From contig CATQHL010000001.1 of NCBI GenBank assembly GCA_958295925.1, positions 1,966,780-2,030,779 of the forward strand: DNA of 64,000 nt, read 5' to 3'. Shown here piece by piece: positions 23,798 to 34,847 of this stretch. Position 1 is the first letter of the stretch; every line of letters starts with the position of its first letter. The notes beneath the pieces were generated by a model, which was not told the origin of the DNA, made no database searches, and worked only from the letters and a program-made list of their open reading frames with translations. The position numbers were made by a program, and so were the translations under genes. Source of the stretch: an uncultured Acidimicrobiales bacterium. GTDB taxonomy: Bacteria > Actinomycetota > Acidimicrobiia > Acidimicrobiales > CATQHL01.

Positions 23798-25436
23798 GGG
23801 CTTCGAGTTCCTTTTTGGCGGTCTCGGGGTAGAAGGCAAGAACGAGCACGGCCACCGCCACAGGCGCGATGGACAGCAGGCCGAACACCTGGCCGAACCC
23901 TCCGAGCGGAACCGTCAGGTTGCCAACGATCTGCAGGCCCACGACCGATCCCGCAACTCCCAAGAGGTTCAGTTCGCCGTTGGAGCGCGCCCGCAGGCCG
24001 GTGCTGAAAAGCTCGCTGCCGTAGGTGCCCAACACCGGCACCAGCGCACCTGCAGCGAGCCCGGCCAGCACTCCCCAGAGCCACATGGGCCAGCCGGTCT
24101 GGATGAATCGCATGGTCACGCAGACAGGGCTCGCCAGCAGGCAGACGACGGCGATCACCCGCCTGCCCCTCAGGTCGGAGAGCTTTCCGGCGGCCAGCAT
24201 TCCCAGGCCGGCCGGTGCGTAGGTTGCGAGCTGGTAGACGGTGATGTCACTGGCGGAAAAGAGCCTCTCCTCCCTGAGGAACTCGTTCAGGAACTGCGAA
24301 GCAGGGGCGGCGAAACACGCCGAGAGAAGCGAGCTTGCCCCCAGCAGCACTAGACGCCTTCGTCGCCGGGGGCTGGCGTCGTTGGCGCTAAAGGCGTCGC
24401 CCGCGCTGACGGCGACTTTCCCGTGAGAGCCCACCTCGGTTGCCTTGTCGGAGTCGTTGACGTCCTCGGCGACGTCGTCGCCCAACCTGAGATACCGCCG
24501 AGTCTCCGGGAGGCGCTTGAAACTCCAGTAGACCACCAGCAGGCCCAGCGACGCAAGCAGATACAGGATGCGCCAGCCCCGCAGCCCAAGGTCGGCCAGA
24601 GGCAGTGCCCACAGCACCATCCCCGAGCCCAGGCCGGCGCCCATTCCCAGCACCGAGACCGCGTACCCCCGAACCCCACGGGGCACTTCCTCGGCGGCCA
24701 TCACCGCTATCAGCAGCAAGGATGCCGTGGCGAGGCCGCGAGCCACCGTCTGGGTGGTCCCGAACGACCAGACCCCGACCGACGCAGCACCGGCCACCGC
24801 TGCCAGGCACGCCCCCCCGGCGCAGGCGATCAGAAGCGAACGCCTGCCTCGCCGGTCGGCCAGCCACACCGCCCCCAGCGCCAGGATCGATCCGAGCCTG
24901 ACGGCGGAGAGCACGTTTCCCTGCATGGAGACCCGTTGGGTGTCCGCTCCGCCGACCAACTCGTCGGTGGCGAAGCTGATGGATTGGCTGAGCAGAGCCC
25001 CGACGTATCCGGCCACCACGGCAAGAAGACACAAGATCCCCAGACTGCCGGCGGAGCGGGGATCAAGGCGCTCGGCAGGCGCCCACCATGGCAGGCCGCC
25101 GCCGCCTCCCGCCCGTCGCAGCCTGCGACGAACCAGCGGGTTAAGCAGGGGGGCCCAGAACGGAATCGACAGCCGAAAGCGGATCTTCGTGTCCACCTTG
25201 TAGGCACCGTCCGAGATCTCGGTGTACTCCACCTCGCGTTGGTAGCTGGCGAAAGGCCCCTCGGCCACGGAGAAGACGGCAGTGCCGTGATTTGGTTGTT
25301 CGCCTGGAAACTCCTCGATCTCCACCTGGCGTTCGAGGAGGATGTCGTCGATGGGCTTCAGGTGGGCGTGGAGTTCAGATGATCCGCACTCCTGCGTGTA
25401 GGCCAGCCGATGTCCAATTCCCCAGGAGATGGGCAT
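23745..25436 (-). CDS. MFS transporter with extra N-terminal soluble domain
   Basis: A 563-residue protein. Residues from about 125 to the end form a major-facilitator transporter with some twelve helices. LADRRGRRSLLIA and LSDLRGRRVIAVV are the two loop 2-3 and 8-9 motifs (DRxGRR type), and RLPETRRYL and YPETAKKELEAL the PETxxxxLE-type motifs of sugar and metabolite transporters. The first 110 residues form a soluble alpha/beta domain with RQVEIEEFPG and VEYTEISDGAYKVDTK, which looks SRPBCC-like. Such a fusion is unusual. The substrate is unknown. ATG 25436 lies six bases after TAGGAT, a leaderless pattern, and is only 15 bp from the divergent murA start. Its 3' end overlaps the hydrolase gene. 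Confidence 0.88.
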   Translation of the reverse strand: MPISWGIGHRLAYTQECGSSELHAHLKPIDDILLERQVEIEEFPGEQPNHGTAVFSVAEGPFASYQREVEYTEISDGAYKVDTKIRFRLSIPFWAPLLNPLVRRRLRRAGGGGGLPWWAPAERLDPRSAGSLGILCLLAVVAGYVGALLSQSISFATDELVGGADTQRVSMQGNVLSAVRLGSILALGAVWLADRRGRRSLLIACAGGACLAAVAGAASVGVWSFGTTQTVARGLATASLLLIAVMAAEEVPRGVRGYAVSVLGMGAGLGSGMVLWALPLADLGLRGWRILYLLASLGLLVVYWSFKRLPETRRYLRLGDDVAEDVNDSDKATEVGSHGKVAVSAGDAFSANDASPRRRRRLVLLGASSLLSACFAAPASQFLNEFLREERLFSASDITVYQLATYAPAGLGMLAAGKLSDLRGRRVIAVVCLLASPVCVTMRFIQTGWPMWLWGVLAGLAAGALVPVLGTYGSELFSTGLRARSNGELNLLGVAGSVVGLQIVGNLTVPLGGFGQVFGLLSIAPVAVAVLVLAFYPETAKKELEALNPEDSPGDLPPAPQQA

Positions 25437-25438
25437 CC

Positions 25439-25448
25439 TAAAATCCTA
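25439..25448. promoter_or_regulatory. Overlapping divergent -10 boxes between murA and MFS gene
   Basis: TAAAAT (25439-25444, + strand) is 7 nt before the murA ATG. TAGGAT (25443-25448, minus strand) is 6 nt before the MFS ATG. The two hexamers share two base pairs, making one ten-base bidirectional element, TAAAATCCTA. Confidence 0.6.
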
Positions 25449-25451
25449 CTT

Positions 25452-26765
25452 ATGGGTAACGGAGAGCCTTTGAAGCATCAGGTCGCGGGGGAGAGGGTCA
25501 TCCGTGTTCGACCCTCCCGTCCCCTCAGCGGGGAAGTGATAATAGGGGGCGCCAAGAACAGCGTGCTTAAGCTGCTGGCAGCCACCACGCTGTCGGAGGG
25601 CAGCTGCGTGATTCGGGGAGTTCCGCGCATTTCCGACGTCCACACCATGCTGGAGCTTCTCGAAGGGTTCGGCAGCAGGACCTCGTTCGCCAATGACGTA
25701 GTTGAGGTCGTCACACCCGAGACGCTGACTCCGCACGCCCCTTACGAGCTGGTTTCCAGCATGCGAGCCTCATTTTCAGTGCTGGGGCCTCTCCTGGCCC
25801 GCTGCGGCGAGGCTGTGGTGGCCTTCCCGGGCGGCGACGACTTCGGCACCCGGCCCATCGACATGCACATAGAGGCCCTGCAGCGGATGGGGGCCGACAT
25901 AGAGATCAGCCACGGCTACGTTCACGCCCGGGCTCCGGTGCTTAAGGGCGCGAGCGTCACCCTCGCCTGGCCGAGCGTGGGGGCCACCGAGAACATAATG
26001 ATGGCGGCAACCCTCGCCAAGGGGGAGACCGTGATCGAGAACGCCGCCCGCGAGCCTGAGATCGTAGACCTGGCGGCGTTCCTGAACCGGATGGGGGCGC
26101 ACGTGCTGGGCGCAGGCGGCCAGACAATCAGGGTGGAGGGCGTGAGCGGGCTTGTCCCGGTGGAGCACACCCCGATTCCAGATCGGGTTGAGACGGCGGT
26201 CTTCCTGGCCGCACTCGGGGCCGCCGGCGGGGAGATCACCCTGTCGGGTGCGCAGCCTTCGCACCTGAGGATGCTCTGCGACAAGCTGGGCGAGATGGAC
26301 TTGCGGACCTCGACCACCCGCAACGGGTTGTGGGCGATGTCGCCGAACCGGCTGCGATCAACCGACATGGTGACGCTTCCATACCCTGGCGTGGCCACCG
26401 ACTACCAGCCGCTGCTGGTGGCCTTGCTCTCCTTGGCTGACGGAGTGGGGCTGGTTACCGAGAACGTGTTTCCCAACCGCTTCGGCTATGTGGGGGAGTT
26501 GCTGCGGATGGGGGCCGACATTCGGGTGGAGGGGAGATGCGCCATCGTTCGGGGCCGGGAGCGGCTCTCGGGGGCGACAGTGAGGGCCACCGACATCCGC
26601 GCCGGGGCGGCTCTGGTGGTGGCGGGACTGGGGGCCGAGGGGGAGACGCATGTGCGCGACACGCGCCACATTTTGCGAGGCTTCGACGGCCTTGTGGAGA
26701 AGTTGGCCGCCCTGGGCGCCGACGTGGCCTGGGCGGAGTGGAGTCAGCCCACGGTTGTCAGCTGA
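25452..26765 (+). CDS. murA: UDP-N-acetylglucosamine 1-carboxyvinyltransferase
   Basis: A 437-residue MurA, which transfers enolpyruvate from PEP to UDP-GlcNAc in the first committed step of peptidoglycan synthesis. GGAKNSVLKLLAA (near residue 32, with the catalytic Lys-Asn), RASFSVLGPLLAR near 101-113, GGDDFGTRPIDMH (127-139), VGATENIMMAA and TDYQPLLVALLS are the family marks. The position of the fosfomycin-reactive Cys of E. coli (Cys115) is Asp129 here, the same change that makes mycobacterial MurA fosfomycin-resistant. I chose ATG 25452 over the in-frame ATG 25410, since TAAAAT at leaderless spacing precedes it and the longer form would overlap the divergent gene. Confidence 0.97.
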   Translation: MGNGEPLKHQVAGERVIRVRPSRPLSGEVIIGGAKNSVLKLLAATTLSEGSCVIRGVPRISDVHTMLELLEGFGSRTSFANDVVEVVTPETLTPHAPYELVSSMRASFSVLGPLLARCGEAVVAFPGGDDFGTRPIDMHIEALQRMGADIEISHGYVHARAPVLKGASVTLAWPSVGATENIMMAATLAKGETVIENAAREPEIVDLAAFLNRMGAHVLGAGGQTIRVEGVSGLVPVEHTPIPDRVETAVFLAALGAAGGEITLSGAQPSHLRMLCDKLGEMDLRTSTTRNGLWAMSPNRLRSTDMVTLPYPGVATDYQPLLVALLSLADGVGLVTENVFPNRFGYVGELLRMGADIRVEGRCAIVRGRERLSGATVRATDIRAGAALVVAGLGAEGETHVRDTRHILRGFDGLVEKLAALGADVAWAEWSQPTVVS

Positions 26766-26947
26766 TCCGCCCGTCGGCAGAAGGACACCAGTTCATCCTT
26801 CTCAGACTGAACGGACTCGGCGACCTTCTCCTTGTTCATCTTCCGTTTGGCGACGGCAATGAGGCCGATGATGGCGACAATCGGGCCGACGATCATAAGG
26901 ATCTCGTCCCAGCCGCCTTGATGAGCGAGCACTTGGGCCACAGACAT
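26744..26947 (-). CDS. Small single-span membrane protein
   Basis: A 67-residue protein with one predicted transmembrane helix (residues 16-33, ILMIVGPIVAIIGLIAVA) followed by a Lys/Glu-rich cytoplasmic tail. A strong GGAGG lies five bases before ATG 26947, good evidence that it is translated. The last 22 bp overlap the end of the convergent murA. I recognise no family. It could be a small accessory membrane protein, and similar one-helix proteins are common in actinobacteria. Confidence 0.65.
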   Translation of the reverse strand: MSVAQVLAHQGGWDEILMIVGPIVAIIGLIAVAKRKMNKEKVAESVQSEKDELVSFCRRADQLTTVG

Positions 26948-27047
26948 TTCTCCTCCAAGCCTGCGAAGGTATTCAATGGCAGGATAGCAGCGACGGCGCG
27001 GCGCTGCCTAAGGGCAAGGCCCCACAGAGGCGCTTTGACGACGGCTG

Positions 27048-27053
27048 TAGCGT
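27048..27053 (+). promoter_or_regulatory. -10 box for leaderless rhomboid gene
   Basis: TAGCGT ends 7 nt before GTG 27061. Confidence 0.5.
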
Positions 27054-27060
27054 GGGTCGG

Positions 27061-27972
27061 GTGAGCCTCGCTTCTCCAGGCCAGGGGGTCTGCTACCGGC
27101 ATCCCGACAGGCCCACCGGAGTGCGCTGCCAGCGCTGCGACCGGTATGTCTGCGTCGCTTGCCAGTCCATGGCCTCGGTGGGCTGTCACTGCCCGGAGTG
27201 CGTGGTGCGCAGTTTGTCGGGCCGCTCCTCGCTGCGTCAGCGAAGATCCCCCGGGCTTGGCCGGACGACGCGGGGGAAGCCCGTTCTCACCGGTGCGCTG
27301 GTGGTTTCCAACATCGTGCTCTTTTTGGTGAACCTGGTGGAGAGCGGTTCGATCTGGTCGGTTCAGGTGACGTGGAGGGACTTGAGCTACGGAATCGGGA
27401 TCTGGGCGAAGGGTGCAACCTGGGGGCAGGCCATCGACGTGGGAGGCGAGTGGTGGAGGCTTGTTTCCGGCGCCTTCCTGCACGCAAACATCCTCCATGT
27501 GGGTTTCAACGTGTTGCTGCTATGGCTGCTTGGCCGAGAGCTGGAAGGTCTGATGGGGCCGTTCAGGTTCGGTCTGGTCTACTTCGCCGCTTTGATGGCA
27601 GGGGCGTTCGGAGCTGTCTTGCATTACCCCAACACCCCCACTGTGGGGGCTTCGGGCGGCGTCTTTGGGCTAATGGGGGCGGCTATCGCCGTCCAGCGGG
27701 CCTCCGGGGGTCGTATCCGAGATTCCGGCATTCTCGGGCTGCTGATTTTGAACCTCATCACCACGTTCACCATCTCAAACATCTCTATCGGGGGGCATAT
27801 CGGCGGGCTCGTGGGCGGTGGTCTGGCCGCCTGGGTGATCTGTCGAGGTTCCCAGTTTGCGAGCCGTAGTTCGCTGGCTCTGCGGGCGATCTTCGTTGTG
27901 GCCCTCATAGTGGGGCTGGCGTTCGCCGGGCTGTGGGCGTCTTCCACTTGGATGGACCCTGTAATCGGGTAA
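27061..27972 (+). CDS. Rhomboid intramembrane serine protease with N-terminal zinc finger
   Basis: A 303-residue membrane protease. Residues 10-50 are a B-box-like zinc finger with paired Cys/His (CYRHPDRPTGVRCQRCDRYVC, continuing to HCPEC). The rhomboid domain follows with six to seven helices. GASGGVFGLMGA near residue 198 holds the catalytic Ser, and SIGGHIGGLVGG near 242-253 holds the catalytic His. HANILHVGFNVLLLWLLG is the conserved helix 2 segment. Rhomboids cleave transmembrane substrates; the zinc finger may bind partners in the cytoplasm. I chose GTG 27061 over GTG 27052 because of the TAGCGT box at leaderless spacing. It is divergent from the small membrane protein gene. Confidence 0.93.
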   Translation: MSLASPGQGVCYRHPDRPTGVRCQRCDRYVCVACQSMASVGCHCPECVVRSLSGRSSLRQRRSPGLGRTTRGKPVLTGALVVSNIVLFLVNLVESGSIWSVQVTWRDLSYGIGIWAKGATWGQAIDVGGEWWRLVSGAFLHANILHVGFNVLLLWLLGRELEGLMGPFRFGLVYFAALMAGAFGAVLHYPNTPTVGASGGVFGLMGAAIAVQRASGGRIRDSGILGLLILNLITTFTISNISIGGHIGGLVGGGLAAWVICRGSQFASRSSLALRAIFVVALIVGLAFAGLWASSTWMDPVIG

Positions 27973-28086
27973 ACATCGGGGTGCCCGGTGCTGTCCAGCG
28001 CGTTATCGGGTGAGATCCTGAGTCGTCGCACCCGAGGCGACAGCGAGTTGTTCAGTCAAGGCCCTAGTCGCTGCTCAATGCCCCAA

Positions 28087-28122
28087 GTCGCTGCTCCGGT
28101 CTCAGTCGCTGCTCCGGTCTCA
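28087..28122. repeat. 18-bp tandem repeat at the end of the SRPBCC gene
   Basis: GTCGCTGCTCCGGTCTCA occurs twice in tandem (28087-28104, 28105-28122), with partial copies on both sides. It includes the stop codon of the SRPBCC gene (28120-28122, minus strand). Confidence 0.8.
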
Positions 28123-28575
28123 GTCGCCGCTTTCCAGGCTTTCCTTGAACGCTTCGAGGTTTCGCCGCCAGATCCTGCCCAAGGTCGCCCGGGCAACCGC
28201 TGCTCCAGGCCGACCGGCCCAGCGGGGGAAGTGCAGCTCCTCGCACCAGCTGAACATCGTCCCTCCACCAGCCGCATGGGCGATCTCGAAGCGACCTTGC
28301 CCGCTCACACGTCCTTTGTGGCGCACTCCGATGGCTTCGAACTCCTTCCACTCCGTTATCTCCATGGTGTCGCTGAGCGTGAAGACGCCCACCTTCGTCC
28401 GGCACACGAATCGGGTGCCGACCCCCCGTCGCTGCCCGCCCTCGAAACGAATCCAGACTGCGTCGCTCATCCAGTCGACGTGCGATGCGATGTCCGCCAG
28501 CGACTCCCAGACACGGCCTGGCGTGGCGTCGATGTGGGTTTGCACGGCCACGTTGGTTGCACGCCCTTCAGCCAC
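28120..28575 (-). CDS. SRPBCC-family (polyketide cyclase/START-like) protein
   Basis: A 151-residue protein with the SRPBCC layout: VQTHIDATPGRVWESLADI at the start, a central VGTRFVCRTKVGVFTLSDTMEITEWKEFEAI run of strands, and a long C-terminal helix (RIWRRNLEAFKESLES). The domain binds hydrophobic ligands. Members range from cyclases to lipid carriers and the ligand here is unknown. GTG 28575 follows TAGGGC by seven bases, an imperfect leaderless -10 box. It is divergent from the cysteine desulfurase gene, 118 bp away. Confidence 0.85.
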   Translation of the reverse strand: MAEGRATNVAVQTHIDATPGRVWESLADIASHVDWMSDAVWIRFEGGQRRGVGTRFVCRTKVGVFTLSDTMEITEWKEFEAIGVRHKGRVSGQGRFEIAHAAGGGTMFSWCEELHFPRWAGRPGAAVARATLGRIWRRNLEAFKESLESGD

Positions 28576-28693
28576 ACCTCAAGCCCTAGCCTGAAAGGGT
28601 GTTGTTTCCACCTTCGCCCTTCACTGAGCCTCAGGCGCTCAAGCCCGGTCGCGGCTTCCCCAAGGCTCGAATCGCCCCTGATTCCCTGGCCTG

Positions 28694-29863
28694 ATGAGCG
28701 TCGCCTATTTTGACCACGCCGCCTCCACCCCCGTGAGGGATGAGGTGCTCGAGGCGATGATGCCGTTCTTCCGCGACTGCTACGCCAACCCCACTGGCGC
28801 CCACCGCATGGCTCGCGATTCCAGGCGAGCCATCGACGAGGCGCGGGACGTGCTTGCTGCGGGGCTGGCGACTGAGCCCACGGGAATAGTCTTCTGCGGC
28901 AGCGGAACCGAGGCCGACAACCTGGCCATCTTCGGGGCCGCCGCAGCGGGGGGCGGACGTGTGGTCTGCTCCGCCGCCGAGCATCACGCCGTGCTGCGCC
29001 CGGTCGAGCGCCTCGGCGGCAGCGTGGTGGAGACGGACAGCAACGGGGTGATCGACACGGGCGCCCTGCGGGACGCGCTGGGAGAAGACGTGGCGCTGGT
29101 CTCGGTGATGATGGCCAACAACGAGACGGGGGTGATTTCCCCGCTCGACGAGATAGCCGAGGTCGTGCGCACCCACGCACCGCAGGCGCTGTTCCACACC
29201 GACGCAGTGCAGGGGTTCCCGTGGCTGGACGTTGCCGAGGCGGCCCGCCTTGTCGACCTCATCTCGCTGAGCGCGCACAAGTTCGGCGGCCCTAAGGGGG
29301 TCGGGGTGCTCGCCGTGAGGGGGGGTGCACGATTGCGGGCGCAGATCATCGGAGGCGGGCAGGAGATGGGGCTGCGCAGCGGCACCCAGAACACGGCGGG
29401 CATAGTCGGCATGGGAAAGGCGGCTGAGATCGTGCTGGCCGAGCGGGATTCGGCAGTGGAGCGTGTGAGGGTCTTGCGCGACCAATTGGCTGACGGCCTC
29501 GCTGCGACTGTGCCGGGGGTGGTGGAGACGGCGGTGACGCCATCGAGTGGCGGCTGCACCGACCGCTCCGCAAAGGTCGCAGGCTCCTGTCATCTTTGCT
29601 TCGAAGGGGTTGAGAGCGAGGAGATGCTCTTCCTGATCGAGAGAGAGGGCGTCTACGCCTCGGCCGCCTCCTCGTGCGCCAGCGGCGCAGAGGACCCCTC
29701 GCACACCCTCGCGGCGATGGGCTGGCCACGCGCCCTGGCCAGGGGATCGCTTCGGCTCTCGCTTGGCTACCCGACCACCTTGGCAGATGTCGACAGGGTG
29801 CTCGCGACGCTGCCCGAGGCCGTTGCACAGCTTCGGCGGGCGGCCGGCCAGGCGGCGGCCTGA
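28694..29863 (+). CDS. Cysteine desulfurase (NifS/IscS family)
   Basis: A 389-residue PLP enzyme that takes sulfur from cysteine as an enzyme-bound persulfide. YFDHAASTPV opens the chain, and SAAEHHAVLRP near residues 95-105, MMANNETGVI near 138-147 and HTDAVQGF near 168 line the PLP site. SAHKFGGPKG near 192-201 contains the PLP Lys. SSCASGAEDPSH near 325-336 carries the catalytic Cys on a loop with a short insert, the type seen in group I enzymes. The mnmA gene follows 18 bp downstream, so a main role is to supply sulfur for tRNA 2-thiouridine. It may also serve Fe-S assembly. Confidence 0.96.
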   Translation: MSVAYFDHAASTPVRDEVLEAMMPFFRDCYANPTGAHRMARDSRRAIDEARDVLAAGLATEPTGIVFCGSGTEADNLAIFGAAAAGGGRVVCSAAEHHAVLRPVERLGGSVVETDSNGVIDTGALRDALGEDVALVSVMMANNETGVISPLDEIAEVVRTHAPQALFHTDAVQGFPWLDVAEAARLVDLISLSAHKFGGPKGVGVLAVRGGARLRAQIIGGGQEMGLRSGTQNTAGIVGMGKAAEIVLAERDSAVERVRVLRDQLADGLAATVPGVVETAVTPSSGGCTDRSAKVAGSCHLCFEGVESEEMLFLIEREGVYASAASSCASGAEDPSHTLAAMGWPRALARGSLRLSLGYPTTLADVDRVLATLPEAVAQLRRAAGQAAA

Positions 29864-29881
29864 CTTCGCAGCGGGGCTGAG

Positions 29882-30904
29882 ATGCGAATTCTGGCGGCGA
29901 TGTCTGGCGGCGTCGACTCATCGGTCGCCGCCGCCCTGCTGGCCGAGGAAGGACACGAGGTAGTGGGGGTGACGATGAAACTCTGGGGCGGTCCTTCGGA
30001 TGTCGGCTGCTGCTCCGTCGCCGACGTCCACGACGCCCGTCGGGTGGCTGACACCCTTGGAATCGAGCACCACGTCTTCAACTTCGGCGAGGACTTCAAC
30101 GACAGGGTCGTGAATCGGTACGCGGACGCCCACGCAGTCGGTCGTACCCCCAACCCGTGCATTGAATGCAACCGTCACATCAAGTTCGACAGGCTGCTGC
30201 TGCGGGCCGCGGCGTTGGGGTTCGACGCAGTGGCCACAGGACACCACGCCCGCATCGTGACCCGCAGCGACGGATCGCTCAGGGTGGCACGTGGGGCGGA
30301 TTTGGCAAAAGACCAGTCCTACGTGCTCTACATGCTGGGCGCAGCCGAATTGGGAAGCCTGAAGTTTCCGGTGGGGGTGCTCACCAAGACGGAAGTGCGA
30401 GCCATGGCAGGGCGGATGGGGCTGCGCACGGCCTGCAAGCCCGACAGCATGGGAGTCTGCTTCATCAAGCGAGGGACGCGCCCGGGGTTCCTGGCCGAGC
30501 GCCTTGGGCTCACCCCGGCTGAGGTGGTTGACACGTCGGGAAGGAGACTGGGGGAAGTCGCTGCGTTGGAGCTTCTCACGGTGGGTCAGCGCAGGGGACT
30601 GGGCATCGGGGGGCTCTCCGCCCCCGCGTACGTGGTGGACATAGACCGTGCCTCGGCCACTGTGACGGTGGGGGATCGCCCCGACCTGTTGACGACCACC
30701 CAGAGGGTGGCCTGCCTGGAGTGGGCGGGGGAGGTGGCGAGCGGGCCGATTGATGTCCAGACCAGCGCCCACGGCGAGCCGCGTCGGGGCAACGTCGACG
30801 GGGAAGTGGTCATCTGGGGCGAGCCGCAGCCTCGTGTGGCCCCCGGCCAGAGCATGGTGTTCTACGACGGCGACTGCGTTCTTGGCGGGGGAGTGGCCGC
30901 CTAG
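29882..30904 (+). CDS. mnmA: tRNA-specific 2-thiouridylase MnmA
   Basis: A 340-residue enzyme that thiolates U34 of tRNA-Lys, -Glu and -Gln. The PP-loop MSGGVDSSVAA is at residues 7-17, TMKLWGG near 32, and NPCIECNRHIKFD near 92-104 holds the first catalytic Cys. ATGHHARI lies near 118 and KDQSYVLYML near 141. SMGVCFIKRG near 190-199 holds the second Cys that receives the persulfide. The C-terminal beta-barrel ends in GQSMVFYDGDCVLGGG. It is 18 bp downstream of the cysteine desulfurase that should donate its sulfur, in one operon. Confidence 0.97.
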   Translation: MRILAAMSGGVDSSVAAALLAEEGHEVVGVTMKLWGGPSDVGCCSVADVHDARRVADTLGIEHHVFNFGEDFNDRVVNRYADAHAVGRTPNPCIECNRHIKFDRLLLRAAALGFDAVATGHHARIVTRSDGSLRVARGADLAKDQSYVLYMLGAAELGSLKFPVGVLTKTEVRAMAGRMGLRTACKPDSMGVCFIKRGTRPGFLAERLGLTPAEVVDTSGRRLGEVAALELLTVGQRRGLGIGGLSAPAYVVDIDRASATVTVGDRPDLLTTTQRVACLEWAGEVASGPIDVQTSAHGEPRRGNVDGEVVIWGEPQPRVAPGQSMVFYDGDCVLGGGVAA

Positions 30905-31005
30905 CCATCGTCATTGCCGTCGCCAGGCGGCGGGGGAGTGGCCCCTCCTGGCGCGCCGTCATTGCCGTTGCCGACGGAAGCAGGCCGCCGCCGGTCCCAC
31001 TCTGA

Positions 31006-31971
31006 TCAGCCCAACGGAATCCTGCGCTCAGCGGCGATGTCGAGGGCGAGACGGGCTTGCGTTGGCGCCAGCAGCAACGATTCTGTCGCCTGGGCAGGGT
31101 CGCGTCCACGCATCTTCATCTGTAAGCCTTCGGTGAGGCGCAACTCCAGCACCAACCCGGCGGCTCCGGCGCTGAGGTCGGTGGCGGGTGGGTCGTCGGG
31201 GCCGCGCACGGCAGGCGCCGGGCCGAAGGAGGCAATCTGCGAGCGCCGAAAGAGCGTGGGCGCCTTGGCGGCGAAGCCGTCGTGGAGCACGATCCCCGCA
31301 GGCACGAACACCAGCCAGCGTCGTGCCAGGGCGAGCATGCTCCGCATTCCCAGAAAGGCGGGCGGCAGACCCAGCCCCAGCAGCAGCGGCCCGGCGAGAT
31401 TCCCCCCGGCCGCCCAGAGCAGCGGCCCGGCGGTCAGCCCCCCCAGCGTCACCGCCCAGGTGACCGGCAGCCCCAGCAGCAGCACCCCGGCAGGCGGGCG
31501 CAGCGGAAGGCGGCGTTCGTCGCCGTAGCTCATGGCGTCGATGAAGCGCCTGCCCAGCAGCGGCAGAGCGGACAAGACGCAGATCGCCGAGGCGCTCGCC
31601 GCCCCCAGTATCGTCGCTGCCCGCCCCGCGCCCAGAGCCGGTTCAACGCCTACGGCCAGGGAATCCGGCGAAGGGGCGGCCGACATCGCCCAGCAGCACG
31701 CAGCAAGGGCGGCGGGAGCCAGGAAGCGGATGGCGGTGAGCGAGGAGGCAGAGGGGATCAGCAGCGCCACCAGCCCCAGCGCCCAGCCCGCCCAAACCCC
31801 GGCTGCGGACGTGCGCGCAAATGCAGTGGAGGTCGCTGCCAGCGCGTCGCCGATGACGCCCCCGGCGCTCCACGGCAGGCTGAACCACAGCCCCCTCAGA
31901 CACCAGATTAAAGCTCGCTCGCCCACCCCCCAAGCTTGCAACGAATCCCCCGGCTTTCGCTCCTGCCCCAT
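31006..31971 (-). CDS. Multi-span membrane protein of unknown function
   Basis: A 321-residue protein. After an N-terminal 20-residue soluble stretch there are about six to seven hydrophobic segments up to residue 245, rich in Ala, Gly, Leu and Trp. The C-terminal 80 residues are soluble (FRRSQIASFGPAP near 251-263, then LVLELRLTEGLQMKMRGRD), with a mixed alpha/beta look. I recognise no family. ATG 31971 is chosen because the upstream alternative ATG at 32046 would overlap ligA. It is convergent with mnmA and divergent from ligA, 34 bp away. Confidence 0.7.
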   Translation of the reverse strand: MGQERKPGDSLQAWGVGERALIWCLRGLWFSLPWSAGGVIGDALAATSTAFARTSAAGVWAGWALGLVALLIPSASSLTAIRFLAPAALAACCWAMSAAPSPDSLAVGVEPALGAGRAATILGAASASAICVLSALPLLGRRFIDAMSYGDERRLPLRPPAGVLLLGLPVTWAVTLGGLTAGPLLWAAGGNLAGPLLLGLGLPPAFLGMRSMLALARRWLVFVPAGIVLHDGFAAKAPTLFRRSQIASFGPAPAVRGPDDPPATDLSAGAAGLVLELRLTEGLQMKMRGRDPAQATESLLLAPTQARLALDIAAERRIPLG

Positions 31972-31990
31972 TCCGCAGGGGTGCCGCTGA

Positions 31991-34609
<2,619 letters not shown>

Positions 34610-34642
34610 GCCGCCGAGCAGTCCGGTTAGCGTAACTGGAGA

Positions 34643-34727
34643 GCCCGGGTGGCGGAATCGGCAGACGCTGAGGGCTTAAACCCCTCTGCCCGACCAGGGC
34701 GTATGGGTTCAAATCCCATCCCGGGCA
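34643..34727 (+). tRNA. tRNA-Leu (anticodon TAA)
   Basis: An 85-nt class II tRNA. The acceptor stem GCCCGGG pairs with CCCGGGC. The anticodon stem GAGGG/CCCTC encloses CTTAAAC (anticodon TAA), followed by a long variable arm typical of tRNA-Leu. The T arm contains GGGTTCAAATCCC. The discriminator is A and CCA is not encoded (CCG follows). Confidence 0.96.
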
Positions 34728-34782
34728 CCGATGCTCTCCATTCTTCCGCAGTAAGGCCCTGAGTCGTTCCTGGAGTGGAGAC

Positions 34783-34811
34783 TTGACAGCATTCGATTCG
34801 AGCCCAGGATT
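34783..34811 (+). promoter_or_regulatory. Possible promoter for lipoprotein gene
   Basis: A perfect -35 box TTGACA (34783-34788) is followed after 17 bp by AGGATT (34806-34811), a poor -10 box. The start codon TTG is at 34848. Confidence 0.3.
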
Positions 34812-34847
34812 AGCCGGCGGGGTCGGGGAAAGTCGCAGGATTGCGTT

